Shown here: in pieces, positions 23,859 to 31,489 of the stretch
Position numbering within the stretch: position 1 is the stretch's first letter
How the letters are laid out: every line of letters starts with the position of its first letter
NCBI GenBank assembly: GCA_938017515.1
Contig: CALIJJ010000124.1
Span: forward strand, 1 to 34,261
From: an uncultured Pseudanabaenaceae cyanobacterium
GTDB lineage: Bacteria > Cyanobacteriota > Cyanobacteriia > PCC-9006 > JAAUQQ01
Reading direction: 5' to 3'
DNA length: 34,261 nt
The notes under the pieces: model-generated
Seen by the model: only the letters and a program-made list of their open reading frames with translations
Told to the model about the DNA's origin: nothing
The model's database searches: none
Position numbers and translations under genes: made by a program

Positions 23859-25673
23859 ATGGCTCCCGCAGCCCCAGACCCGCTCCTAAACTTGGTAGAG
23901 TTTGGGATGGCATCTTTCAGAGGACCCCCCTTGACCCCGTCCGCCCAACGGCCCCGCTCCAGCTACTGGCAACTGCTCCCCTTCCTCAAGCCCCAAACCG
24001 GGACCATTGTGCGGGCGCTGATTTGCACACTCATCTTCACCGCCTTCTGGCCCATCCTGGCCCAGCTCGCAGGCACCGCCACGGAATATCTAGGCACCGG
24101 GCAAGTCGGGAAAATGGCACAGCTCTCTGGGGTGCTGGCGATCGCCTTCCTGGTCAACAAAACCGCCCAGTACGGCCAAGACTCCCTCATGGCCAAGGCC
24201 GCCCTCAAGATCGCCTACGAACTGCGCAAAGCCGTCTACGTCCATCTGCAAAAACTCGACCTCGGCTACTTCGAAGCCGCCAAAACCGGCGACTTGACCT
24301 ACCGACTCACCGAAGATGTCGATCGCGTCGGGGAAGTGATCAAAAAGCTCTTCCACGACTTCACCCCCTGTGTCCTGCAGCTCATTGTTGTGTTGATCTA
24401 CATGATCTACATCAACTGGCAGCTCACCGTCGCCACGTTTGTGATTGCGCCGCTGATGGCTGTGCTCGTGGGCTGGTTTGGGGAGCTGCTGCTGAAGCTC
24501 TCGCGCCGCAGCCAGAACCGCATTTCCGACCTCTCCTCCCTGCTCACCGAAGCCTTCTCCGGCATCCGCCTCATCCGCGCCTTCGCCGCCGAAGACTACG
24601 AGATCGATCGCTTCGCCAAAATTGCCGAACAAAACCGCCAAGCCACCTACTCTGCCGCCTGGCTCCAGGCGATTCAGCACCCCGTCATTGGCTTCCTCTA
24701 CGCCCTCAGCATCATCTTTTTACTGCTGCTGGGCACCTGGCAAATCTCCAGCGGCAACCTCAACGGCAGCAGCTTCGTTCGCTACATCACCGCCGTTGTC
24801 CTCCTTGTGGACCCCATCGCCCACCTGACCGAGAACTATAACCTGTTCAAACAGGCCGAAGCCTCGGTCGATCGGGTATTCGAGATCATGGACGTTGAAC
24901 CCGCAGTGCTAGAAGCAACTGATGCCAAGCGACTGCCCCTAGTGACCGGCAAGGTGGAGTTCAATCGGGTTAGTTTTGCCTACAAGTCTGAGCATCCCGT
25001 CCTGCGGGAGATTGGGTTGGTGGCCATGCCGGGGGAGGCGATCGCCCTCGTCGGTGCCTCCGGTGCAGGCAAAACCACGCTGGTCAATCTCATCCCCCGC
25101 TTCTACGACCCCCAGGGCGGCCAAATCCTCGTGGACGGCATCGACATTCGCGACGTCACCCTGCGCAGTCTGCGCCGCCAAATCGGCATTGTGCCCCAGG
25201 AAACCATTCTGTTCTCTGGAACCATCGCCCAGAACATTGCTTTTGGCCAACGAACCATCGATTTGGAAGCGGTGGAAGACGCGGCACGGGTGGCCAATGC
25301 CCATCAGTTTATCCAGCAACTGCCCGATGGCTATCAGACCTGGGTGGGAGAGCGGGGTGTGAATTTGTCCGGGGGACAGCGGCAGCGGATTGCGATCGCC
25401 CGCGCCGTCCTGCTCAACCCCCGCATTCTTATCCTGGACGAAGCCACCTCGGCCCTCGATTCCGAATCAGAAGCTCTGGTCCAAGAAGCCCTAGAGCGCC
25501 TGATGGAAAACCGTACGGTATTCATCATTGCCCACCGCCTTGCCACCGTTCGCCGCGCCACTCGAATCCTGGTGCTGGAAAAAGGCCAGGTGATGGAATC
25601 GGGAACCCACGAAGAATTGTTAGATCAGGGCGGGCGCTACGCTGGCTACTATGCGCAGCAGTTTAGTGCCTAG
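23859..25673 (+). CDS. ABC exporter, MsbA-like half transporter
   Basis: The protein fuses a six-helix transmembrane domain (about 35-330) to an ATP-binding domain (about 365-600), the layout of lipid, peptide or drug exporters that work as homodimers. In the ATPase are Walker A GASGAGKTT, Q-loop VPQET, signature LSGGQRQR, Walker B ILILDEATSALD and H-loop IAHRLATV, all complete. The substrate cannot be read from sequence; MsbA-like lipid export is a reasonable guess. ATG 23859 gives 604 residues; ATG 23907 (MASFRGPP) is an alternative and would remove a short leader. The transcript is followed by two strong foldback repeats. No partner gene is next to it. Confidence 0.9.
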   Translation: MAPAAPDPLLNLVEFGMASFRGPPLTPSAQRPRSSYWQLLPFLKPQTGTIVRALICTLIFTAFWPILAQLAGTATEYLGTGQVGKMAQLSGVLAIAFLVNKTAQYGQDSLMAKAALKIAYELRKAVYVHLQKLDLGYFEAAKTGDLTYRLTEDVDRVGEVIKKLFHDFTPCVLQLIVVLIYMIYINWQLTVATFVIAPLMAVLVGWFGELLLKLSRRSQNRISDLSSLLTEAFSGIRLIRAFAAEDYEIDRFAKIAEQNRQATYSAAWLQAIQHPVIGFLYALSIIFLLLLGTWQISSGNLNGSSFVRYITAVVLLVDPIAHLTENYNLFKQAEASVDRVFEIMDVEPAVLEATDAKRLPLVTGKVEFNRVSFAYKSEHPVLREIGLVAMPGEAIALVGASGAGKTTLVNLIPRFYDPQGGQILVDGIDIRDVTLRSLRRQIGIVPQETILFSGTIAQNIAFGQRTIDLEAVEDAARVANAHQFIQQLPDGYQTWVGERGVNLSGGQRQRIAIARAVLLNPRILILDEATSALDSESEALVQEALERLMENRTVFIIAHRLATVRRATRILVLEKGQVMESGTHEELLDQGGRYAGYYAQQFSA

Positions 25674-25814
25674 TCTGCCCTGGTGAAAGGGGCTGCTGAT
25701 TCTTGGGCTTGATTCCTGTGCTGCTGATTCTTGAAATGTTCCCCCTGCCTCCAGGTGACATCTGCATCACCCCATTAGATCTCTTGCATTACTCTACTGG
25801 CTCTCTCCCTAAAT

Positions 25815-25838
25815 CCCTCTCCCAATTCTGGGAGAGGG
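25815..25838. repeat. Perfect 10-bp-stem palindrome
   Basis: CCCTCTCCCA and TGGGAGAGGG pair perfectly around ATTC. It lies 142 bases after the ABC exporter stop and next to a second foldback repeat, and likely works as a terminator. Confidence 0.75.
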
Positions 25839-25848
25839 ACTTTCAGGC

Positions 25849-25892
25849 TCCCCTTCCCCCAGAATTGGGGGTAAGGGGTTGGGGGATGGGGG
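25849..25892 (-). repeat. C-rich foldback repeat, copy 3 (inverted)
   Basis: Its reverse complement reads CCCCCATCCCCCAACCCC, then TTACCCCCAATTCTGGGGGA. This is the same family as copies 1 and 2, but in the other orientation. Confidence 0.75.
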
Positions 25893-26054
25893 CGGCTTTG
25901 GGTTTTGTGCAAGAGGTCTATTCACCCATGCCTCATTTCACCCCCCCAGGCACAGACCATCGCTACCCAACATGACCTTAACTTTTCAGGTGACATCGAT
26001 CGCAATCCTCCCCGCCGCCCTATGATCAGAAGTTGGAAATTGTGATTGACTCAG

Positions 26055-26981
26055 ATGCAAAAATATTGGTTAGCGGCCTCTACCGCCCTCTGCCTGGCTC
26101 TCTTTAGCTGTGCTGCCCCCTCCGATATCACCACAACTGACGGAGCACCCAGCAACAATGCAGGTGACGGTGTGCTGGTGGTTGGTGCCATTCCCGATCA
26201 AGACCCCGAAAAACTCAATCGTTTGTATGGCGATCTGTCCGCTTATTTGTCTGACCAACTCGGTGTCCCCGTTGAATACAAACAGGTCACCGACTACCCC
26301 GCTGCCGTCACGGCCTTTAAGGTGGGTGAACTAGATTTGGTTTGGTTTGGTGGGTTGACCGGTACCCAGGCACGGTTGCAGGTGGAAGGGGCAGAGGCGA
26401 TCGCCCAGCGTGACATCGACGCCGAATTCCACAGCGTCTTCATCGCCAACAGCAACAGCGGTATTGCCCCCTTCGAAGATCTGGACGGACTCACCGCCCT
26501 CAAGGACCGCACGTTTACCTTTGGCAGCGAATCCTCCACCTCTGGCCGCCTCATGCCCCAATACTTCATGGGCCAAGCCGGTGTCACGCTCGAAGATTTC
26601 AAAGGCCAACCCGGTTTCTCCGGCTCCCATGACGCCACGATCAAAGTCGTAGAAGCGGGCAGCTTTGAAGCCGGTGCCCTGAACGAGCAGGTCTGGAAGA
26701 GCCGCGTTGAAGACGGTGAGGTGGACGAAAGCAAAGTCCAGGTCATCTACCGGACCCCCGCCTACTTCGACTACCACTGGATCCTGCATCCCGATGCGGA
26801 GGCCGAGTTTGGTGAGGGCTTCAGCGACAAGGTGCAACAGGCATTTATCCAGCTGGATGCCAGCGACGAAACCCAGGCCGGGATTTTGGACTTGTTCGGT
26901 GCGGAGAAATTCATCCCCACCGAAAATGCCAACTATGCCCAAATCGAGCAGGTCGGTCGGGAGATCGGCAAAATCAAATAG
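26055..26981 (+). CDS. Selenate/phosphonate-type ABC substrate-binding lipoprotein
   Basis: The 308-residue protein has a signal with lipobox LFSC and should be a periplasmic lipoprotein. The body matches the PhnD-type binding proteins annotated as putative selenate (or phosphonate) binding: GAIPDQDPEKLNRLYGDLS, VTDYPAAVTAFKVGELDLVW, then FGSESSTSGRLMPQYFMG and FSGSHDATIKVVEAG. Family knowledge suggests uptake of an oxyanion, but the selenate assignment rests on annotation, not on proof. TTG 26046 is an alternative start; I prefer ATG 26055. No permease or ATPase gene lies nearby, so it must work with a transporter encoded elsewhere. A repeat-bearing gap follows. Confidence 0.85.
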   Translation: MQKYWLAASTALCLALFSCAAPSDITTTDGAPSNNAGDGVLVVGAIPDQDPEKLNRLYGDLSAYLSDQLGVPVEYKQVTDYPAAVTAFKVGELDLVWFGGLTGTQARLQVEGAEAIAQRDIDAEFHSVFIANSNSGIAPFEDLDGLTALKDRTFTFGSESSTSGRLMPQYFMGQAGVTLEDFKGQPGFSGSHDATIKVVEAGSFEAGALNEQVWKSRVEDGEVDESKVQVIYRTPAYFDYHWILHPDAEAEFGEGFSDKVQQAFIQLDASDETQAGILDLFGAEKFIPTENANYAQIEQVGREIGKIK

Positions 26982-26995
26982 ACCCGATGCCTACG

Positions 26996-27074
26996 GTAGG
27001 GGCGCGCATCCCGCGCCCTCCGGGGTTGGTGAAACCCACAGACATTGCACTGGGTTGGGAATGCCAACCCCTAC
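26996..27074. mobile_element. Short inverted-repeat element (79 bp)
   Basis: It is bounded by GTAGGGG and CCCCTAC and contains a GGGCGCG / CGCGCCC stem (27000-27006 and 27012-27018). It resembles the GTAGGGGCG-type intergenic repeats common in cyanobacteria. It lies between the convergent binding-protein and LRR genes and may terminate both. Confidence 0.55.
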
Positions 27075-27080
27075 ACGTCA

Positions 27081-28457
27081 TCAATACACCCCGCCTGGAT
27101 TGCGGAATGTGCAGATGCTGCTGCTAGACATATCGACCCGGCGCACCGGACACATCGGACGATCCAGTGGGTTATCCCAGGCCAGTAGCCGCTGCAACTT
27201 CGTCAAACCCTGGATGGGATGCAGATTGACGATATCGTTGTCGCGAATGTAGAGCCTGCGCAGCGATACGGTTTGGCCAATGGGCTTGAGGCTGGCAATA
27301 CGATTGTGGTCAATGTTCAGCCGCTCTAGCTTTTCCAAATACTTGATGGGGCGAATGTCCCGCAGCTCATTCATGGAAATATCTAGATCGCGCAGCTCCT
27401 TGAGCCACTGCAACTGCTTGACATCCTTGAGCTGATTGTTCGCCAGGTTGAGGCTGTGCAGATCGCGCAGGTCCATGAGCGGGCCAAAGCTGCGGGCTTT
27501 GATGGAGTGGAGATCGAGCGATCGCAACTGCGGCATATCCCGCAGCGCTTCGATATAGCTCAGCGGATTGCTGTGCAGCGACAGCACCTGCAAATTGGGC
27601 AACTGCACCAGTGGACGAATATCCGTGATGTTGTTGCCGCCCAGGTACAGCTCCTGCAAGTAAGGCAACTGCATCAGCGGGCGCAGGTCAGAAATTTGGT
27701 TCAGCGGCTCCGGGCGCAGCAAAGCCTCCGGCGGCAGCGGGTTGTTTTGGCGCGTCTTTGACAGGGCCTCTCGCTTGAGGCGCTCCTGACGGTCCTTCAG
27801 CGTTTCACCCTTGGCCTGCTCACCGAACGGGTCCCAGGTGGTGGCGGGTTGGACCCGAGGCCATGTGGGCTCTTTCTTTTCGCGTCGGACTCGGGGCACG
27901 CCAAGGCGCAGATCCAGCGATTCGCCGGGGGCACCGCCGCCGCCACGGACAACGCCGGGGGATGCCCCTTGGGCTGCCACTGGGGGCAATAGCAATGAGA
28001 GATTCGGATCAATGAATTCCGTGGTGCGCAGGGCCATCAGCATCTCGCCGGACACCTCGGGCTGACCGCTCAGGTCCAACTTGCGTAGCTGGGTGAGCTT
28101 CGTCAGCGGTGTTAAGTCGCGGATGGCGTTCTCGCGGATGGTCAGGCTCGTGAGCTGGGGATAAAAGGCAATGGGCTCCAGATCCGAGAGGCGACCATTG
28201 GGGATGGTGAGTTCAGTGGTCTTGCTCAGCGACCGGTGGGCCTTTTGGCAGCTGTCCGTGCCGACGGCTCGCAGCATCAGGTCGATGGTTTGCTGGGTGG
28301 CGGGCTGGAGGCGATCCCTGCGCTGGCACCAATCCACAAAAGTTTGGGAGGCGAGGGGAAGGCCCTGGGCGGAAGCGGAGGCCGTGACCAGGGGAGAAAC
28401 GCTAGCCAGAAGCGCGGCGGCGAAAGAAACAGGCCAGGAGTGCTGAGGGAGTTTCAT
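27081..28457 (-). CDS. Secreted leucine-rich repeat protein
   Basis: From ATG 28457 the protein has 458 residues. It begins with a signal peptide (MKLPQHSWPVSFAAALLASV, cleaved near ASAQG). A cap region follows (WCQRRDRLQPATQQTIDLML). LRR units of about 22 residues then occur in two groups, interrupted by a Pro/Arg-rich spacer (about 165-240). Repeat cores are LTSLTIRENAIRDLTPL, LQELYLGGNNITDIRPL, LDISMNELRDIRPI and LNIDHNRIASLKPI, the internalin-type pattern with D-x-x-P-L. Such proteins usually bind other proteins at the surface or in the periplasm. The C-terminus has Cys-Pro and Cys-Thr that may form a disulfide. The frame extends back to 28538 without adding a signal. Partner unknown. Confidence 0.8.
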   Translation of the reverse strand: MKLPQHSWPVSFAAALLASVSPLVTASASAQGLPLASQTFVDWCQRRDRLQPATQQTIDLMLRAVGTDSCQKAHRSLSKTTELTIPNGRLSDLEPIAFYPQLTSLTIRENAIRDLTPLTKLTQLRKLDLSGQPEVSGEMLMALRTTEFIDPNLSLLLPPVAAQGASPGVVRGGGGAPGESLDLRLGVPRVRREKKEPTWPRVQPATTWDPFGEQAKGETLKDRQERLKREALSKTRQNNPLPPEALLRPEPLNQISDLRPLMQLPYLQELYLGGNNITDIRPLVQLPNLQVLSLHSNPLSYIEALRDMPQLRSLDLHSIKARSFGPLMDLRDLHSLNLANNQLKDVKQLQWLKELRDLDISMNELRDIRPIKYLEKLERLNIDHNRIASLKPIGQTVSLRRLYIRDNDIVNLHPIQGLTKLQRLLAWDNPLDRPMCPVRRVDMSSSSICTFRNPGGVY

Positions 28458-28676
28458 ACGGGATGCTGCTGAGCGGGGGACAATGACGCGCGGCAGATGC
28501 AAAGTAACGGGATTCCCACCGGCCCAAGGGTCGTGCAATTACTGAGAGAACTACAAGATTCCTCGCACGCAGGGAAAAATATCCGTAATGCCACCTAAAC
28601 ACCGTACCGTATGATTGCGGATCATTTTGGGGTGGCGATCGCAGTTCATCGAAGCTTTGCACTTCTGCCCCTGCGG

Positions 28677-29639
28677 CTACCCTTGCTTCAGTCGCTCGAC
28701 TTCTTCCTCCAGCTCCTGGACGGTCTGCTGCAAAGAATCAATCACGCTATACATTTCCATCGGGTCAAAAATCTTTAGCAAACTCGTCTGGGTCAAAATC
28801 CCCAACCCTTTGCCCCAATCCCAGGAGACCACCAATCGTCGCACGCGCCGTCGCTGCATTTCTTCGTAGGCCATCAAGAGGGAATCCCCTGGATTGAGCA
28901 AAAACAAGGGGGCACTCATGACGTCCCTGGCCTGAATCTTGGCCATGTCCAGCCGCAGGGACTGAAACTGAACGATGTCTCGCTCCGTGATGATGCCGAC
29001 GGGAATCAGGCCGATGTTGCGGAGATCGTATTCCTCGTCTTCTTCGATGATGACCACACAACTAACGCGGTGCTCGGTCATTTGCTGGGCTAGGTCTAGG
29101 ATCGAGGTCGATTCAAAGGCGTGGATGACTGGAGTTGTCATGACATCTGAAACGCGTCGCATCTTCAAGAGATTGGCGGGGCGAACCAGCTGACGCAAAC
29201 TGTCCTGGGAGACGACCCCCCGGAGCTGTTGGTGCTCGTCTACGATGACGAGGTGTCGAATTTTGTAGCGTCGAAAGAGGAACAGGGCGGAGAATACGTC
29301 CTGAAAGTCATCCTCCACCAGGGTGACCACTGGGCTGGCCATGAAGTCACTCACGGGCAGGGGCTGGTCTTGGATGCGTGTCGCGGCGAGGCGAACGATG
29401 TCCCGTTCGGTGAGGATGCCCAGGACCTGATTGTCCTGTTGAATGATGGCGCAGCTCGTGCTGTTGGCTTTGGCTAGGGCGCTACCGTGGCTGGGGGTGA
29501 GGGCGCAGGTGCGCGATCGCCGCTGCCCCATCAAGTCAATGACGTCCAGGAGTGCTGTGTCCGGCGTGACGATGAGGGGATGGCGATCGATCGCATCCTC
29601 TACAGATGGCTCACAAAGCTGTGGCGCTTCAAGATACAT
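28677..29639 (-). CDS. Four-CBS-domain protein with C-terminal coiled coil
   Basis: CBS domains bind adenosine nucleotides and pass the signal to a partner. The 320 residues hold four CBS repeats, in two Bateman modules: a first unit ending GILTERDIVRLAATR, a second starting VSDFMASPVVTLVEDDF, a third beginning VSDVMTTPVIHAFES (with GIITERDIVQFQSL), and a fourth starting ARDVMSAPLFLLNPG. A short coiled coil ends the protein (DSLQQTVQELEEEVERLKQG). In cyanobacteria this CBS array often precedes PAS and histidine kinase domains, but here it stops after the coiled coil. It could be a stand-alone sensor or regulator; the partner is unknown. ATG 29639 is clear. Confidence 0.88.
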   Translation of the reverse strand: MYLEAPQLCEPSVEDAIDRHPLIVTPDTALLDVIDLMGQRRSRTCALTPSHGSALAKANSTSCAIIQQDNQVLGILTERDIVRLAATRIQDQPLPVSDFMASPVVTLVEDDFQDVFSALFLFRRYKIRHLVIVDEHQQLRGVVSQDSLRQLVRPANLLKMRRVSDVMTTPVIHAFESTSILDLAQQMTEHRVSCVVIIEEDEEYDLRNIGLIPVGIITERDIVQFQSLRLDMAKIQARDVMSAPLFLLNPGDSLLMAYEEMQRRRVRRLVVSWDWGKGLGILTQTSLLKIFDPMEMYSVIDSLQQTVQELEEEVERLKQG

Positions 29640-29684
29640 GGTTGATGACCCCAGTGGTATGGGGTCTAGGAACTAGACTCCCAA

Positions 29685-29732
29685 TGACTCTGCCCGTGAC
29701 TCTGAGTGTGATTCTGAGTGTAATTTTGAGCG
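29685..29732 (+). repeat. 12-bp tandem repeat, four copies
   Basis: Four consecutive 12-mers vary around TGACTCTGAGTG: TGACTCTGCCCG, TGACTCTGAGTG, TGATTCTGAGTG and TAATTTTGAGCG. Confidence 0.8.
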
Positions 29733-29747
29733 TATCGCTTACTTCCA

Positions 29748-29792
29748 TAATCCTCGTAACCGTAGTCCTTGTAACCGTAATCCTTGTAACTA
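29748..29792 (+). repeat. 15-bp tandem repeat, three copies
   Basis: Three consecutive 15-mers vary around TAATCCTTGTAACCG: TAATCCTCGTAACCG, TAGTCCTTGTAACCG and TAATCCTTGTAACTA. Confidence 0.8.
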
Positions 29793-30070
29793 TTTTCAAG
29801 CAAGGCTTCCCGCTTCTCAATGCCTAGGCTGCGGCCCCTGTCGATGCAGTATTTTTTGACTGGGGACGAATGGGAATCAGGTACGTTTGGACCCTGTTGG
29901 CTTCGAAGCCATGTCCATTTGCTTGGATCGTATGCCAATTTGGTGATGGGCTATTGCTCTGCAAAATCAATCTTGACGATGGTGCCTCCCTTTAGGCTGT
30001 ATTTTAAATTGCATTTTCCAGAGATGGGGGGATCGGACGCGATGGGGGGCTGGGGAGCCCCTGGTTATCC

Positions 30071-30109
30071 GCTCAAAGTATCGGTTCAAAGTATCTGCTC
30101 AAAGTTGCT
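30071..30109 (+). repeat. 13-bp tandem repeat, three copies
   Basis: Units GCTCAAAGTATCG, GTTCAAAGTATCT and GCTCAAAGTTGCT follow each other. The array covers the last codons of the dehydrogenase gene (minus strand) and runs past its stop, so the repeat has entered the end of the gene or arisen there. Confidence 0.75.
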
Positions 30110-31003
30110 CCCACTGAGCTGTTCGGAGATGTCCCATAGTTTTTGGGCGCTGGCTTCATCCTGTCCGTGGGCTGCTTTGGGGGCTCTACCGGGTTTGCCG
30201 CTCATTTCCAGCGCTCCCTGGGGGCCAAAGTATTCTCCGCCTTTGACATCGTCTGCGAGGGCTGCGTAGAGCGTTGGCAGGGATGCCTTTTGGGGGCTGT
30301 GGGCCATGAACGGCAGCGGTGTCAGCCACAGCAGGAGCTGGATGGCTTTGGGGATGTAGCGGGCGAGTTCGGTGTTGGAGACGCCGGGGTGGGCGCAGAC
30401 GGAGAGGATGCTTTTGTTTTGGGCGGTGAGTTTGCGCTGGAGTTCGTTGGCGAACAGGAGGCAGGCCAGTTTGCTTTGGCCGTAGGCGGCGACGGCGGAG
30501 TATTGGGTTTCGGATTGCAGGTCGTCGAAGTTGATTTTGCCGAATTTGTGGGCGTTGCTGCTCAAACTAACGATGCGTGATTCGGCGGTGTCGGGCATGA
30601 GGTCGATGAGCAGTGAGGTCAGCAGGAAGTGGCTGAGGTGGTTGACGGCGAACTGGCTCTCGAAGCCGTCTGCGGTGGCTGAGTAGGGCGGAAACATGAT
30701 GCCTGCGTTGTTGATGAGCAGGTTGAGGTGGCTGTGCTGGCTGCGGTATTGCTGGGCGAAGGCGCGGACGGAGGCTTGTTGGCTGAGGTCTAGGGGGATG
30801 ATGTCTAGTTGGGCGTTGGGGAGCTGGGTCAGGATGTTGATTTTGGCTTGCTGGGCTTTGGCTTCGTTGCGGCAGGCGAGGATGACGGTCATGCCGACCT
30901 GGGCGAGGCCGAGGGCGGTTTCGTAGCCTAGGCCGGTGTTGGCTCCGGTGACGATGGCGATTTTGCCTTGTTGGCTGGGGATGCTGTTGAGGTTGAAGTC
31001 CAT
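30086..31003 (-). CDS. Short-chain dehydrogenase/reductase (retinol-dehydrogenase-like)
   Basis: Classical SDR fold of 305 residues. NAD(P) binding: TGANTGLGYE near residue 19, then ACRNEAKA. LDLSQQASVRAF, NNAGIM and VNHLSHFLLT follow. Catalytic Ser is in IVSLSSNAHKFG and the Tyr-x-x-x-Lys is AYGQSKLACLL. The CAHPGVSNTELAR loop and the rest resemble the retinol dehydrogenase / protochlorophyllide-reductase-like SDR group, but it lacks features specific to light-dependent Por that I would expect. The substrate is unknown. ATG 31003 has CCCCCACC upstream, not a ribosome binding site. The gene appears to stand alone. Confidence 0.9.
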   Translation of the reverse strand: MDFNLNSIPSQQGKIAIVTGANTGLGYETALGLAQVGMTVILACRNEAKAQQAKINILTQLPNAQLDIIPLDLSQQASVRAFAQQYRSQHSHLNLLINNAGIMFPPYSATADGFESQFAVNHLSHFLLTSLLIDLMPDTAESRIVSLSSNAHKFGKINFDDLQSETQYSAVAAYGQSKLACLLFANELQRKLTAQNKSILSVCAHPGVSNTELARYIPKAIQLLLWLTPLPFMAHSPQKASLPTLYAALADDVKGGEYFGPQGALEMSGKPGRAPKAAHGQDEASAQKLWDISEQLSGSNFEQIL

Positions 31004-31135
31004 GGTGGGGGAGGCGGGCGTTGGGTTTCCGGAGTACGGGAATTAAGGATACTGTGTCGTGATGTGGGTCGGTGGAGATGGGGGGCTGGGTGAGTGCAGA
31101 GGTCTGGCTGGGATTTATTATGGCCGGGAGGTCTA

Positions 31136-31489
31136 ATGGATAAATTGAGCCTGTATCGAGAAGTAATTCAGCGGGTATTGGGGGAGTACTAAGTAGGTGG
31201 CCTGAACTAAACGCAGCCTTCATCCTTGCTGGTTTCGGCTCCGCTCAACCAGCGAACCCCTGACATGACTAAGAGCCGAGGGCTGAGCGAAGTCGAAGCC
31301 CGGTTAGCGGGAGATTAATGTCTATCTACTTATCAGCTTCGTTTGGATTCTTCTGGGTCTGATTTAGAAACCGAATTACTCGTGGATCTGAAGCGGGAGC
31401 ACGATTTGCTTCTGCGAATGGGGTCGCTCGGGAGGGTGTTGGCGTTTCATCCGCCGAGGCTGCGGTGGCATACTGAGTTTGTGACGGCT
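31136..31489 (+). pseudogene. xisI: xisI-like pseudogene, split and internally deleted
   Basis: XisI is one of the two small fdxN-element excision-controlling proteins (XisH/XisI) common in cyanobacteria. ATG 31136 starts MDKLSLYREVIQRVLGEY, the typical XisI N-terminus, then stops at TAA 31190-31192. At 31333 the frame resumes in sense with QLRLDSSGSDLETELLVDLK and REHDLLL, as in the second part of XisI. It then jumps to GRVLAFHPPRLRWHTEF, which is the usual C-terminus, so about 45 codons of the middle are missing. Removing 31192-31330 plus one TA rejoins the first two parts in frame. No xisH is visible upstream. The gene cannot make a normal product. Family match is by recognition of the two ends. 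Confidence 0.7.
31192..31330. mobile_element. 139-bp MITE-like insertion inside xisI
   Basis: The element is flanked by TA on both sides (31190-31191 and 31331-31332), which fits a TA target duplication. Its ends are inverted repeats: AGTAGGTGGCC against AGTAGATAGAC on the other strand, 8 of 11 matches. Inside, GGTTTCGGCTCCGCTCAACC and GGGCTGAGCGAAGTCGAAGC form a larger inverted pair, of a type (CTGAGCGAAGTCGAAG) seen in many cyanobacterial repeats. It encodes no protein. Confidence 0.6.

Larger units (their letters stand above)
25674..26054. other. Intergenic region with two foldback repeats
   Basis: No gene is supported. It contains two hairpin repeats (25815-25838 and 25849-25892) that probably terminate the ABC exporter transcript. 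About 160 bases remain before the binding-protein gene, where I can see no definite promoter boxes. Confidence 0.45.
29640..30085. other. Tandem-repeat-bearing intergenic region
   Basis: This lies between the CBS gene and the dehydrogenase gene, both minus strand. It has two different tandem arrays (listed separately), and the reading frames through them on both strands are artificially open. A minus-strand ORF of 90 codons (29666-29938) would encode YKDYG repeats, but its start is TTG with no ribosome binding site. No other gene is supported. Confidence 0.5.

Noticed and set aside
24023..24841. Plus-strand ORF (272 codons) inside the ABC exporter
   Set aside because: Out-of-frame shadow, rich in Arg, His and Pro. 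The exporter frame has all ABC motifs.
31004..31135. Remains of xisH upstream of the xisI fossil
   Set aside because: No frame gives XisH-like sequence; the stretch is G-rich and non-coding.
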